From Oscillospiraceae bacterium (GTDB taxonomy: Bacteria; Bacillota; Clostridia; Oscillospirales; Oscillospiraceae): a stretch of DNA of 50,120 bases. A program made the position numbers and the translations under genes. The stretch lies in contig JAQUZL010000001.1 in NCBI GenBank assembly GCA_028691385.1, positions 1-50,120 on the forward strand, in the 5' to 3' direction. The notes below the pieces were generated by a model. It had not been told where the DNA came from, did no database searches, and worked only from the letters and a program-made list of their open reading frames with translations. Below, piece by piece: positions 22,950 to 30,596 of the stretch. Each line of letters starts with the position of its first letter. The first letter of the stretch is position 1.

Positions 22950-24035
22950 ATGGTAAAAACATTTGCAGCGCCCAGTAAGTACGTGCAGGGCAGAAACATT
23001 CTGGAGCACATTGAGGACTATGTCGGCTTCTTGGGCGACAAATTTCTGGTCGTGACCGACGATTTCGTCTATGGCATGACCAAGGACAAGCTGGCGCATG
23101 GCTTTCAGAAATGCGCCTATGAGGTGGAAATTTTCCACGGCGAGTGCACAGCAGAAGAAGGCAAGCGTGTTGCACAGGTCGCGCTGGACAAGGGCTGCTG
23201 CGGCCTGATCGGCCTTGGCGGCGGCAAAGCCATCGATACGGCCAAATATGCCGCCAACGAAACCGGCCTTGCCGTGGTCATCGTTCCGACCTCGGCGGCG
23301 TCCGACGCGCCCTGCACGGCCATGAGCGTGGTCTATGACGACAATGGCACGTTCGTGGTTTCCATCCGCACCCGGCATAATCCCAATGTAGTGCTGGTGG
23401 ATACCCAGATCATCGCGGAGTCTCCGGTGCGGCATCTGCTGGCCGGCATCGGCGACGCGTTTTCCACCTATTATGAGGCGCGCGCAGTCGCTGCTTCCGG
23501 CGCGGACAATTTCTCCGGCGGCAAGCACAACGAGGCGGCCTTTGCGCTCACGGAGCTGTGCAACCGGCTGCTGCTGCAATATGGCGCGGAAGCGGTGCAG
23601 TGCGTATCCCGCAAGGAATATTCCGACGCGGTGGAAAAAATTGCCGAGGCTAATATTTTCCTCAGCGGCGTGGGTGTGGAGAACAGCGGCTGCGCGCTGG
23701 CGCACGCGACCTATTCCGGCATGACCGCCACCTATGTGCCGTTCCCGGTGATGCACGGCGAGGGCGTGGCCTATGGCGTGCTGGTGCAGCTTGCGGCAGA
23801 ATATGCGCACGCGGGCGAGGTCAACCGGGCGGAGTGGAAAGAGGTCACGGATTTCTATCGCGCGGTGGGACTTCCCATGAAGCTGGAGGATCTCGGCCTT
23901 GCGGCGGACGAGCAGACCCTCCAAAAGCTGGCGGCGGCCACCTGCACCTTCCCCAACACCAAGAAGATGCCGTTTACGGTAACGCCGGAATTTTTGTTTA
24001 CGGTGCTGAAAAAACTACAAAACGACGAAATTTAA
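22950..24035 (+). CDS. gldA: Glycerol dehydrogenase-family metal-dependent alcohol dehydrogenase
   Basis: Zinc/iron-type dehydrogenase oxidising glycerol to dihydroxyacetone with NAD, or the reverse. The 361 residues match GldA (about 365). Seen: the NAD-binding GLGGGKAIDTAKYAA block near 92-106, PTSAASDAPCTAMSVVYDD, and the metal ligands Asp in GIGDAFSTYYEA and the histidines in CALAHATYSG and PVMHGEGVAYG. The start at 22950 follows GAAAGGGG; the upstream extension to 22863 is not needed. No dihydroxyacetone kinase is adjacent, so its physiological direction is open. A related polyol or 1,2-diol substrate is possible. Confidence 0.88.
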   Translation: MVKTFAAPSKYVQGRNILEHIEDYVGFLGDKFLVVTDDFVYGMTKDKLAHGFQKCAYEVEIFHGECTAEEGKRVAQVALDKGCCGLIGLGGGKAIDTAKYAANETGLAVVIVPTSAASDAPCTAMSVVYDDNGTFVVSIRTRHNPNVVLVDTQIIAESPVRHLLAGIGDAFSTYYEARAVAASGADNFSGGKHNEAAFALTELCNRLLLQYGAEAVQCVSRKEYSDAVEKIAEANIFLSGVGVENSGCALAHATYSGMTATYVPFPVMHGEGVAYGVLVQLAAEYAHAGEVNRAEWKEVTDFYRAVGLPMKLEDLGLAADEQTLQKLAAATCTFPNTKKMPFTVTPEFLFTVLKKLQNDEI

Positions 24036-24040
24036 TGAAA

Positions 24041-24074
24041 TGCGCCCGGCAGAGCCTGCCGGGCGCACGTTTTT
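24041..24074 (+). terminator. Terminator after gldA
   Basis: TGCGCCCGGCA-GAGCC-TGCCGGGCGCA, an 11-bp perfect GC-rich stem, is followed by CGTTTTT. It starts 6 bp after the stop codon. Confidence 0.92.
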
Positions 24075-24109
24075 ACACCGCCGCGCATAGAATGCACGGA
24101 GGTGATTGC

Positions 24110-25423
24110 ATGACGATCCATGTGGTGACGGCGGGACAAACGCTGACCGCCATCGCCAAGGCCTATGGCATTGCGCCGGGGATTCTTGCGCGCTATAACG
24201 CGCTGCGTCCGCCCTACGCGCTGGCGGTGGGACAAAGCCTGCTGATTTTGCAGCCGACCAAGCTGCACACGGTTTCCGAGGGGGAAACGCTCGCCGGGAT
24301 TGCACGGGAATATGGCGTACCGGTGATGCAGCTGTGGCAGAACAACCCCAATTTGGAAGGAAGCGCGGCGCTCTTTCCCGGGCAGGTGCTGGTCATCGCC
24401 CTCGCGGACGCACCGACCCGGGAGATTTTCGTCAACGGCTACGCCTACCCCTTTGTCAAAGATCCGGTGCTGCGCGGCATTTTGCCCTATGCGTCGAGCC
24501 TGACGCCGTTTACCTATGGCATTGGCGCGGGCGGCACGCTGGTGCCGCTGGACGATGACCGGCTCATTGAGCGGGCGAAGCAGTATGATGCGCTGCCGCT
24601 GATGCATCTGTCCACGCTGACCGACGACGGCTCGTTTTCCAGCGATCTGGCGGGGACGCTGCTGTCCTCACAGGAGGCCATGGCGCAGCTTGCGGACAAT
24701 GTGGTGCAGACCATGCTGGCGCTGGGCTATCAGGGGCTGGATCTGGACTTTGAGTTTCTTGGGCGGGAGCGCGCCGCGGCGTATGCGGCCTTTGCCGGGA
24801 TGCTGCACCAGCGGGTCAACGCGCTGGGCTACCCACTGATCACAGCGCTCGCCCCCAAAACCTACGCGACCCAGCCCGGCGTTTTGTATGAGGGACACGA
24901 CTACGCCGCCCTGGGCGCGAATTCCGACGCCGTTCTGATCATGACTTACGAATGGGGCTATACCTATGGCCCGGCGATGGCGGTGGCGCCGCTGCAATCG
25001 GTGCGGCGGGTGCTGGAATACGCCGTGACGGAGATTGCGCCGCATAAAATCCTGATGGGATTTCCCAACTACGCCTACAATTGGACGCTGCCATACGTTT
25101 CGGGCGAAAGCCGCGCGCAGCTGATTTCAAACGAGGACGCGGTGGCGCTGGCCGTCCGGGTCGGCGCGGAGATTCGCTATGACGAAACGGCGGCCACACC
25201 CTATTTTGTCTATCGCGACGAGGGCGGCGCGACGCATGAGGTTTGGTTCGAGGACGCGCGCAGCACCACGGAAAAGCTGCGCCTGATCGAAGAATACGGC
25301 TTGGCTGGCGTGGGATACTGGAACTTTATGCGGCCGTTTGTAACGGGATTTTCCGTACAGAACGCGCTCTACCGCGCGCTGAAGGCTTCCACCAATGCGC
25401 GCGGGCGGCTGCGCAGAACATGA
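24110..25423 (+). CDS. LysM-GH18 protein, SleL/YaaH-like spore cortex N-acetylglucosaminidase
   Basis: A 437-residue protein. Two N-terminal LysM peptidoglycan-binding repeats (about 1-47 and 52-98; TAGQTLTAIAKAYGI and SEGETLAGIAREYGV) precede a GH18 domain. That domain carries the catalytic pattern GLDLDFEFLG, its Glu being the acid, plus the MTYEWGY and GVGYWNFMRPF segments of the YaaH subfamily. These enzymes cut spore cortex fragments during germination, and no secretion signal is visible, as in SleL. ATG 24110 follows CACGGAGGTGATTGC. With spoIIE it supports a spore former. A general wall-turnover role is the alternative. Confidence 0.88.
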   Translation: MTIHVVTAGQTLTAIAKAYGIAPGILARYNALRPPYALAVGQSLLILQPTKLHTVSEGETLAGIAREYGVPVMQLWQNNPNLEGSAALFPGQVLVIALADAPTREIFVNGYAYPFVKDPVLRGILPYASSLTPFTYGIGAGGTLVPLDDDRLIERAKQYDALPLMHLSTLTDDGSFSSDLAGTLLSSQEAMAQLADNVVQTMLALGYQGLDLDFEFLGRERAAAYAAFAGMLHQRVNALGYPLITALAPKTYATQPGVLYEGHDYAALGANSDAVLIMTYEWGYTYGPAMAVAPLQSVRRVLEYAVTEIAPHKILMGFPNYAYNWTLPYVSGESRAQLISNEDAVALAVRVGAEIRYDETAATPYFVYRDEGGATHEVWFEDARSTTEKLRLIEEYGLAGVGYWNFMRPFVTGFSVQNALYRALKASTNARGRLRRT

Positions 25424-25446
25424 CGCGGCGGCAGCGGTCAGAAAAA

Positions 25447-25491
25447 CGAGAAAAGGAGAGCCTGCGTGTGCAGACTCTCCTTTTCTCGTTT
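25447..25491 (+). terminator. Terminator after the GH18 gene
   Basis: CGAGAAAAGGAGAG pairs perfectly with CTCTCCTTTTCTCG, with an inner CTGC/GCAG, and is followed by TTTGGG. It lies 24 bp after the stop codon. Confidence 0.8.
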
Positions 25492-25587
25492 GGGAAGGGT
25501 GAATCAATTGTAAACCTGTGGATGCGTCCGTTTATCCGCAGAACACGAGAAATTGAAACAAATCAATGAAAGAAGGAAACAGAAGAA

Positions 25588-25657
25588 GGAACATAAGTAG
25601 GAAACATAAGTAGGAAACATAAGTAGGAAACATAAGTAGGAAACATAAGTAGGAAAC
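25588..25657. repeat. 13-bp tandem repeat (GGAAACATAAGTA), about five copies
   Basis: Four perfect units (25600-25651) follow one unit lacking an A (25588-25599), and a partial GGAAAC follows. The unit length is not a multiple of three and the array lies between the convergent GH18 and hbd genes (25424-25722), which hold no gene. On the minus strand the unit reads TACTTATGTTTCC, poor in G. No hairpin terminator for thl-hbd is visible in this gap. Confidence 0.95.
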
Positions 25658-25722
25658 GGGAAGGTTGGGATGGAAACGAGAATTTGCTGTGTTCCCGGAC
25701 GCAAATCAGGCAAGGGAAACGC

Positions 25723-26571
25723 TTATTTTGTGTAGTCGTAGAAGCCGCGGCCGGTTTTCCGACCCAGCAGGCCGGCGGCCATCATGCGCTTGAGCAGCGG
25801 AGCCGGCTTGTAGTAGGAATCGCCGGTTTCCTGATACAGCACTTCCATGACGGCGACCTGTACATCGACGCCCACCATATCAATCAGCTCCAGCGGCCCC
25901 ATGGGGAAGCCCCAGCCGAGCTTCATGGCTTTATCGACATCCTCGGCGCTGCCGGTGCCCGCGTCATAGACGTTGACGGCGGCGTTGAGCATCGGGCTGC
26001 CGATGCGATTGGCGATGAAACCGGCAGAATCCTTGGAAACAATCGGGGTTTTGCCGGTGAGGGTTGCAAACTCCTGTGCGGCGGCAACCGTCGCATCGTC
26101 CGTTTGCAGACCGCGAATCAGCTCCAACAGCTTCATGGCCGGAACCGGATTGAAGAAGTGCATTCCGATGAGGCGGCCGGGGTTTTTGACGACTGCGGAG
26201 ATCGCGGTGATGGAGATGGTGGAGGTGTTGCTGGCCAGCAGGGCGTCCGGCTGGCAAATCTCGGACAGCTGGGTAAATACGCTCTTTTTCGCGTCCAGAT
26301 TTTCCAGAATCGCCTCTACGACATAGTCCGCTTCCGCCGCGGTTTGCATTTGATCGGTGACAGTGAGGTTTGCAAAGGCGGCGTCCCGCTCCAGCTGGGT
26401 CATGTGCCCCTTTGCGACGCGTTTGTCAAGGTCTTTGGAAATACGGGCGGAGGCGCGCTCAAGCTGCACGGCGATGGTATCACAAAGATACACCTTCATG
26501 CCGGCGGTCAGGCCGATTTCGGCAATGCCGGAACCCATGGTGCCGGCGCCAAGAACGAACAGTGTTTTCAT
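25723..26571 (-). CDS. hbd: 3-hydroxybutyryl-CoA dehydrogenase
   Basis: Reduces acetoacetyl-CoA to 3-hydroxybutyryl-CoA in butyrate synthesis. At 282 residues it has the normal length. The N-terminal Rossmann motif is VLGAGTMGSGIAE (residues 6-18). Catalytic residues lie in SNTSTISIT (Ser), GMHFFNPVPAMKLLE (His and Glu) and the ANRIGSPMLNAAV region (Asn). The C-terminal domain has GPLELIDMVGVD and ends GRKTGRGFYDY. It starts 13 bp after the thiolase stop on the minus strand, so both belong to one operon under the sigma-54-type promoter at 27876-27892. Crotonase and butyryl-CoA dehydrogenase genes are not in the window. Confidence 0.96.
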   Translation of the reverse strand: MKTLFVLGAGTMGSGIAEIGLTAGMKVYLCDTIAVQLERASARISKDLDKRVAKGHMTQLERDAAFANLTVTDQMQTAAEADYVVEAILENLDAKKSVFTQLSEICQPDALLASNTSTISITAISAVVKNPGRLIGMHFFNPVPAMKLLELIRGLQTDDATVAAAQEFATLTGKTPIVSKDSAGFIANRIGSPMLNAAVNVYDAGTGSAEDVDKAMKLGWGFPMGPLELIDMVGVDVQVAVMEVLYQETGDSYYKPAPLLKRMMAAGLLGRKTGRGFYDYTK

Positions 26572-26584
26572 GGCGATCCTTCCT

Positions 26585-27802
26585 TTATGCTTCGAGATTT
26601 TCGACGATCATGGCCATGCCCTGGCCGCCGCCGATGCAAAGGCTTGCGCAGCCGTAGCGAACGCCGCGGCGCTTCATTTCGTAAATCAGGGTGGTGAGGA
26701 TGCGGGTACCGCTGTTGGCCAGTGCGTGGCCGTGGGCAATTGCGCCGCCGTTGACGTTGACGCGCTTGTACATTTCGGTGCCCATGTCCATGCCCAGCAG
26801 CTTCAGGCAGCCAAGCGCCTGCGCGGCAAAGGCTTCGTTCAGCTCAAACAGGCCGATGTCGGACAGCTCCAGGCCTGCCTTTTTCAGCGCCTTCGGGATG
26901 GCATATGCCGGGCCGACGCCCATGATGCGCGGATCGACGCCGACGCTCGAACTGCTGACGATGCGAACCAGCGGCTTCACGCCCAGCTCCTGCGCTTTGC
27001 TCTCGCGCATGACAACCACGCTCGATGCGCCGTCGTTCATGCCGGAGGCGTTGCCTGCGGTGACGGTGCCGGTGCCGTCAAACTTGAAGCAGGGCTTCAG
27101 CTTGGCAAGGGACGCAAGGGTCGTTTCGGGCTTCGGATGCTCGTCGGTGTCGAAGATAAAGCTGGAGCGGCGCTCCTTGACTTCGATGGGGACAATCTCG
27201 TCCTTGAACTTGCCGGCGTCGTTGGCAGTTTTCCACTTCTGCTGGCTGTCATAGGACAGTGCGTCCTGCTCCTCGCGGGTGATACCGTATTTGGCGGCAA
27301 CGTTTTCGGCGGTGAGGCCCATGTTGAGGTTCGGGTACAGCTTCGGCGGCTGCACCATGGTGACGCCGTGATTGAAGGTGTCGTAGAGCGTCTTGTCGCC
27401 CAGACGCAGCGGCTCATAGCGCGCCGACGGCGGCAGATAGAACGGCAGGCGGGACATGGTTTCCACGCCGCCGGCCATGATGATGTCCGCTTCCCCGGCG
27501 GCAATCTCATAGGTGGCGCTGACGACGGCCTGCAAAGAGGACGCGCACTGGCGATCCACTGAGTAGGCCGGAGTGGATTCCGGTACGCCGGCCAGCAGCG
27601 CGGCGCAGCGGGATACGTTGGGGATATAGCCGTACACGTCGCCCATAACCACCTGGTCGAGCTGATCGAGGGCGATGCCGGAGCGCTGGGCAGCGACCTT
27701 GATGACCTCTGCGCACAGATCCTGGGATTCGACGGTTTTCAGACTGCCGAGATAGGCGCCAACGGCTGTTCTGGCAGCGCCGGTAATGACACAACTTTCC
27801 AT
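26585..27802 (-). CDS. thl: Acetyl-CoA C-acetyltransferase (thiolase)
   Basis: Condenses two acetyl-CoA to acetoacetyl-CoA, the entry step to butyrate. The 405-residue product begins at the ATG at 27802 after CGGAGGTTATATTGAT; the longer open frame to 28342 runs through the regulatory region and is rejected. Active-site signatures are VDRQCASSLQAV (nucleophilic Cys near 86), the GHALANSG histidine block, and CIGGGQGMAM with the second cysteine near 391. Biosynthetic thiolases have this pattern; a degradative role cannot be excluded. It is the first gene of thl-hbd, about 74 bp downstream of a -24/-12 promoter. Confidence 0.96.
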   Translation of the reverse strand: MESCVITGAARTAVGAYLGSLKTVESQDLCAEVIKVAAQRSGIALDQLDQVVMGDVYGYIPNVSRCAALLAGVPESTPAYSVDRQCASSLQAVVSATYEIAAGEADIIMAGGVETMSRLPFYLPPSARYEPLRLGDKTLYDTFNHGVTMVQPPKLYPNLNMGLTAENVAAKYGITREEQDALSYDSQQKWKTANDAGKFKDEIVPIEVKERRSSFIFDTDEHPKPETTLASLAKLKPCFKFDGTGTVTAGNASGMNDGASSVVVMRESKAQELGVKPLVRIVSSSSVGVDPRIMGVGPAYAIPKALKKAGLELSDIGLFELNEAFAAQALGCLKLLGMDMGTEMYKRVNVNGGAIAHGHALANSGTRILTTLIYEMKRRGVRYGCASLCIGGGQGMAMIVENLEA

Positions 27803-27875
27803 ATCAATATAACCTCCGTGAAGTAACAGATTCATTTGTTCAGCGCGGGTTCGCCGAAGCTTTGCTTTCTTTAAT

Positions 27876-27892
27876 AGCAACCGCCGTGCCAA
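27876..27892 (-). promoter_or_regulatory. Sigma-54 (-24/-12) promoter of thl-hbd
   Basis: The minus strand reads TTGGCACG-GCGG-TTGCT, an essentially perfect match to the sigma-54 consensus with the invariant GG and GC at correct spacing. It lies 74 bp upstream of the thiolase start. Confidence 0.9.
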
Positions 27893-27946
27893 TTCATATT
27901 TGCGGCAAAATAGGCCTGATTTTTGCCGCGATGGGCAGGAGATGCA

Positions 27947-28010
27947 CCGGAACGATACACTTTGTAATGGAACGATGTACCATGATACAAAACAAAGTGT
28001 ATCGTTCCGG
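27947..28010. promoter_or_regulatory. 19-bp inverted repeat, candidate enhancer site of the sigma-54 activator
   Basis: CCGGAACGATACACTTTGT (27947-27965) and its exact complement (27992-28010) flank 26 bp that contain a further degenerate copy (GGAACGATGTAC). The dyad lies 55-118 bp upstream of the -24 element of thl. It directly abuts the -35 of the regulator's own promoter, so it could serve both activation and autoregulation. Confidence 0.75.
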
Positions 28011-28039
28011 TTGATTTTTGAAACACTACCCGGTATAAT
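28011..28039 (+). promoter_or_regulatory. Sigma-A promoter of the sigma-54 activator gene
   Basis: TTGATT (28011-28016), 17 bp and consensus TATAAT (28034-28039) lie 25 bp before the GTG start. The -35 begins one base after the right arm of the inverted repeat. Confidence 0.7.
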
Positions 28040-28064
28040 GACAGCAAAGAAAGGGGCGAGCGCA

Positions 28065-30104
28065 GTGGATTTTGAACACTTCCCGGAGCAGCTGGCCGCA
28101 GCGCCGGTTTCACCGGGCAATGTGGCGCTGCAAAAACAGATGAAAACGGTCTGGAAGGATTTCCTTGCCGGACGCGACGTCACCGGGCGCATCAGCGCGC
28201 GCATTCTCAAGCAGTGGGAGCATTGTCGCGCGCTGGGCACCGATCCGTACTGCGCCAAGGCGGTGCGCCTGACCGACCAGCAGGCGCTGCAGCGGCGGCT
28301 GAAGGACAATGAGGCGTTGCTCAAGGTCAGCATCCCGGCCATTGATTATCTGTATCAATTTATCAGCAAGGACGAGAAGATTTTTGTGGCAGTCAGCGAT
28401 CTGGACGGCTGGCTTTTGGCGGTCAGCGGCAATTTGGCCTCCATCGACCCGGTGGACGACATCACCTATACCAATTGGAGCGAGCAGAGCATGGGCAACA
28501 ACCCCATTGGCACGTCGCTTGCCGAGAACCGCCCCGCACGGGTCGACGGATATGAGCATTACTGCATCTTTCCCCACCATTTTGCCGGCGCGGGCGCGCC
28601 GATTCATGACCCGGACGGCAAGCTGATCGGCGCGATTTCCATCACAAATCTGGCCGAGCACCAGCATTTTCATACCCTTGGCATGATTACCATGGCGGCC
28701 TACGCCATCGAAAAACAGCTGCAGCTGCGCCAATCCCGCAGTGAGCTGCAGCAGAGCAATCAGCATAAAAATGTGATTATGAGCTCCGTTTCGGAGGGAC
28801 TGATGGTGCTCAACAGCTTCAACCGGATCACCTACCTGAACCGGCGACTGTGCGGCATTATGAACGTGCGCGCGGACGAGCTGATGAACGTGGACATCGG
28901 CGACCTGCTGCCCAACAAAATGCTGCTGCGCTCGCTCTCCGATGGCGGCACCTTCACGGATTATGTGACGAAGCTGCAATATCGCGACACGGTGGTGCCG
29001 TGCATCCTGACCTGCCGCCAGATTGAAAGCGGCGGCGTCAAGGAAAAGCTGCTGATTGTCAACGAGCGCGACCGGATGGACAAGCTGGCGCAAAAGCTGA
29101 CGGCTACCAAGGCGCTGAGCACCTTTGACACCATCGTGGGCGCGTCGCTGCCGTTTCGGCATCTGGTGGAAACGGCAAAATCCATTGCCGAAACGGACTC
29201 CAACGTGCTGCTGCTGGGCGAAAGCGGCACCGGTAAGGACGTGTTTGCCCAGGCAATCCATAACTACAGCGCCCGGCACTATGGGCCGTTTGTGCCCATC
29301 AACTGCGGCGCGATTCCCAAGGAGCTGATCAACACAGAGCTGTTTGGCTACGTGGAGGGCGCGTTTACCGGCGCGAAAAAGGGCGGCAAGATCGGCCAGT
29401 TTGAGATGGCCAACGAAGGCACAATCTTCCTCGATGAGATCGGTGAGCTGCCGCTGGAGATGCAGCCGGTGCTGCTGCGCGCGCTGGAATCGCGCACCAT
29501 CCACCGCGTGGGCGACCAGAGCCAGATTCCCATCAATGTCCGCATCATTTGTGCCACCAACAAAAATTTGCTCGAGGAGGTACGGGCGGGGCGCTTCCGC
29601 GAGGATCTATATTACCGGCTGAACGTGTTTTCGCTGAATCTCATGGCCCTGCGGGAGCGGCAGGAGGATATTGGCTTGCTGGCAACCCATTTTATGGGGG
29701 TTCTGGGGCGGAAATATGGAAAAGCGGTGACTCACGTGACCGACGAGGCCATGCAGCTTATTTTGCAGTACGGCTGGCCGGGGAATATCCGCGAGCTGCG
29801 CAACTGTATCGAGCGGTGCGTGGCGCTGACAAAAACCGCGTCCATCACTGCGGATTTGCTGCCGGATGCGGTGCTGCATCGGCGCAGCCCGGCGCAGGTG
29901 CCGAGCCCGCCGCCGACTGCGCTTCCGGTTGCGCCGGCGATTGCGCCTGCGGCGGCGACCAAGCGGGATATGCTCTATGATGCGGACGCGCTGCGCGCGC
30001 TGCTTGCGCAGTGCCACTGGAACATCAGTCTGGTTTCGGCGGCCACCGGGGCGACCCGCGCCACGGTGTATCGCCGCATGGCATTATACAATATTAAAAA
30101 ATAA
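28065..30104 (+). CDS. Sigma-54-dependent transcriptional activator (AcoR-like GAF-PAS-AAA+-Fis HTH)
   Basis: Bacterial enhancer-binding protein of 679 residues. The N-terminal part (about 60-225) resembles the GAF sensor region of AcoR-type regulators (SMGNNPIGTSLAE, GAPIHDPDGKLIGAISITN). A PAS-like domain follows near 235-330, then the AAA+ domain: Walker A GESGTGKD near 385, an intact GAFTGA sigma-54-contact loop near 432, Walker B EGTIFLDEIGELP, and WPGNIRELRNCIERC. An Ala/Pro linker leads to a Fis-type HTH (SLVSAATGATRATVYRRM). The GTG start follows AAAGGGGCGAGCGCA. It lies between two operons that each have a -24/-12 promoter, so it is predicted to activate thl-hbd and the CoA-transferase. 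The effector is unknown. Confidence 0.93.
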   Translation: MDFEHFPEQLAAAPVSPGNVALQKQMKTVWKDFLAGRDVTGRISARILKQWEHCRALGTDPYCAKAVRLTDQQALQRRLKDNEALLKVSIPAIDYLYQFISKDEKIFVAVSDLDGWLLAVSGNLASIDPVDDITYTNWSEQSMGNNPIGTSLAENRPARVDGYEHYCIFPHHFAGAGAPIHDPDGKLIGAISITNLAEHQHFHTLGMITMAAYAIEKQLQLRQSRSELQQSNQHKNVIMSSVSEGLMVLNSFNRITYLNRRLCGIMNVRADELMNVDIGDLLPNKMLLRSLSDGGTFTDYVTKLQYRDTVVPCILTCRQIESGGVKEKLLIVNERDRMDKLAQKLTATKALSTFDTIVGASLPFRHLVETAKSIAETDSNVLLLGESGTGKDVFAQAIHNYSARHYGPFVPINCGAIPKELINTELFGYVEGAFTGAKKGGKIGQFEMANEGTIFLDEIGELPLEMQPVLLRALESRTIHRVGDQSQIPINVRIICATNKNLLEEVRAGRFREDLYYRLNVFSLNLMALRERQEDIGLLATHFMGVLGRKYGKAVTHVTDEAMQLILQYGWPGNIRELRNCIERCVALTKTASITADLLPDAVLHRRSPAQVPSPPPTALPVAPAIAPAAATKRDMLYDADALRALLAQCHWNISLVSAATGATRATVYRRMALYNIKK

Positions 30105-30159
30105 TCGGCGCGGCTGCATCCAGTATTGGGATGCAGCCGCAGGCTGTATCATCCGGGGT

Positions 30160-30202
30160 AAAAAGAACAGAGTGTATCAAACGATACACTCTGTTCTTTT
30201 TT
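30160..30202 (+). terminator. Terminator of the activator gene containing the regulator half-sites
   Basis: AAAAAGAACAGAGTGTATC and GATACACTCTGTTCTTTTT form a 19-bp perfect stem with an AAAC loop and end in a run of six T. The ACAnAGTGTATC/GATACACTnTGT core is the same half-site seen upstream of thl. It could therefore also be a binding site located 125-170 bp before the next -24 element. Confidence 0.88.
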
Positions 30203-30326
30203 GACGGAACACTGCTGGAAAATACAGGAGGGTGGAACACCGCGATACACTTGGATTACGTGCAAGTTATACAAATTGCAAGCTTGGCTTTGGATACAGT
30301 GCACGAAAAAGCGGCACGTCGGCAAA

Positions 30327-30343
30327 TTGGCACGCAATTTGCT
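30327..30343 (+). promoter_or_regulatory. Sigma-54 (-24/-12) promoter of the CoA-transferase gene
   Basis: TTGGCACG-CAAT-TTGCT matches the sigma-54 consensus, with GG at 30329-30330 and GC at 30341-30342. It is 254 bp upstream of the CoA-transferase start, implying a long 5' leader. Confidence 0.9.
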
Positions 30344-30596
30344 CTATAACTGGCAAGTATGGTGTTTGGCCTGATGCATCGCGGGTTGCCGAAGATCCGA
30401 ACACCATTTATGAACCCCGGGAAAGAAAAAGTGAGATGCGTCAACACCCTCGGAACCGCGAAATTCGCGCAGCGCCCGGCGGTGAGCAGAACGCAGACGC
30501 AGGCTCGGCTGGCTGCAAATTTTAATACCGTTCGAGCCGCAGTACCATGCTGCGGTGAATCTGCGCCCGGAGATGGCGCAAAGGAGGACATATCTT

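Larger units (their letters stand above)
30105..30596. other. 492-bp regulatory region between the sigma-54 activator and the CoA-transferase
   Basis: No gene is supported. It holds a GC hairpin with no T-run (CGGCTGCATCC...GGATGCAGCCG, 30111-30139) and the activator's terminator, which embeds a GTGTATC/GATACAC dyad. It also holds another GATACACTT at 30243-30251, a sigma-54 promoter at 30327-30343, and a leader of about 240 nt. In that leader GGTGTTTGG can pair with CCGAACACC and CCGCAG with CTGCGG. Short frames here look like chance ORFs. Confidence 0.7.

Noticed and set aside
25588..25657. CRISPR array
   Set aside because: Units of 13 bp are directly abutting with no spacers, and no cas gene is present.
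27802..28342. Longer thiolase start giving a 585-residue protein
   Set aside because: The extension would be translated from the sigma-54 promoter and enhancer region, and the ATG at 27802 has a good ribosome-binding site.
30131..30525. Short plus-strand frames in the activator/CoA-transferase gap (72 and 97 codons)
   Set aside because: They overlap the terminator and sigma-54 promoter, lack ribosome-binding sites and have no recognisable protein pattern.
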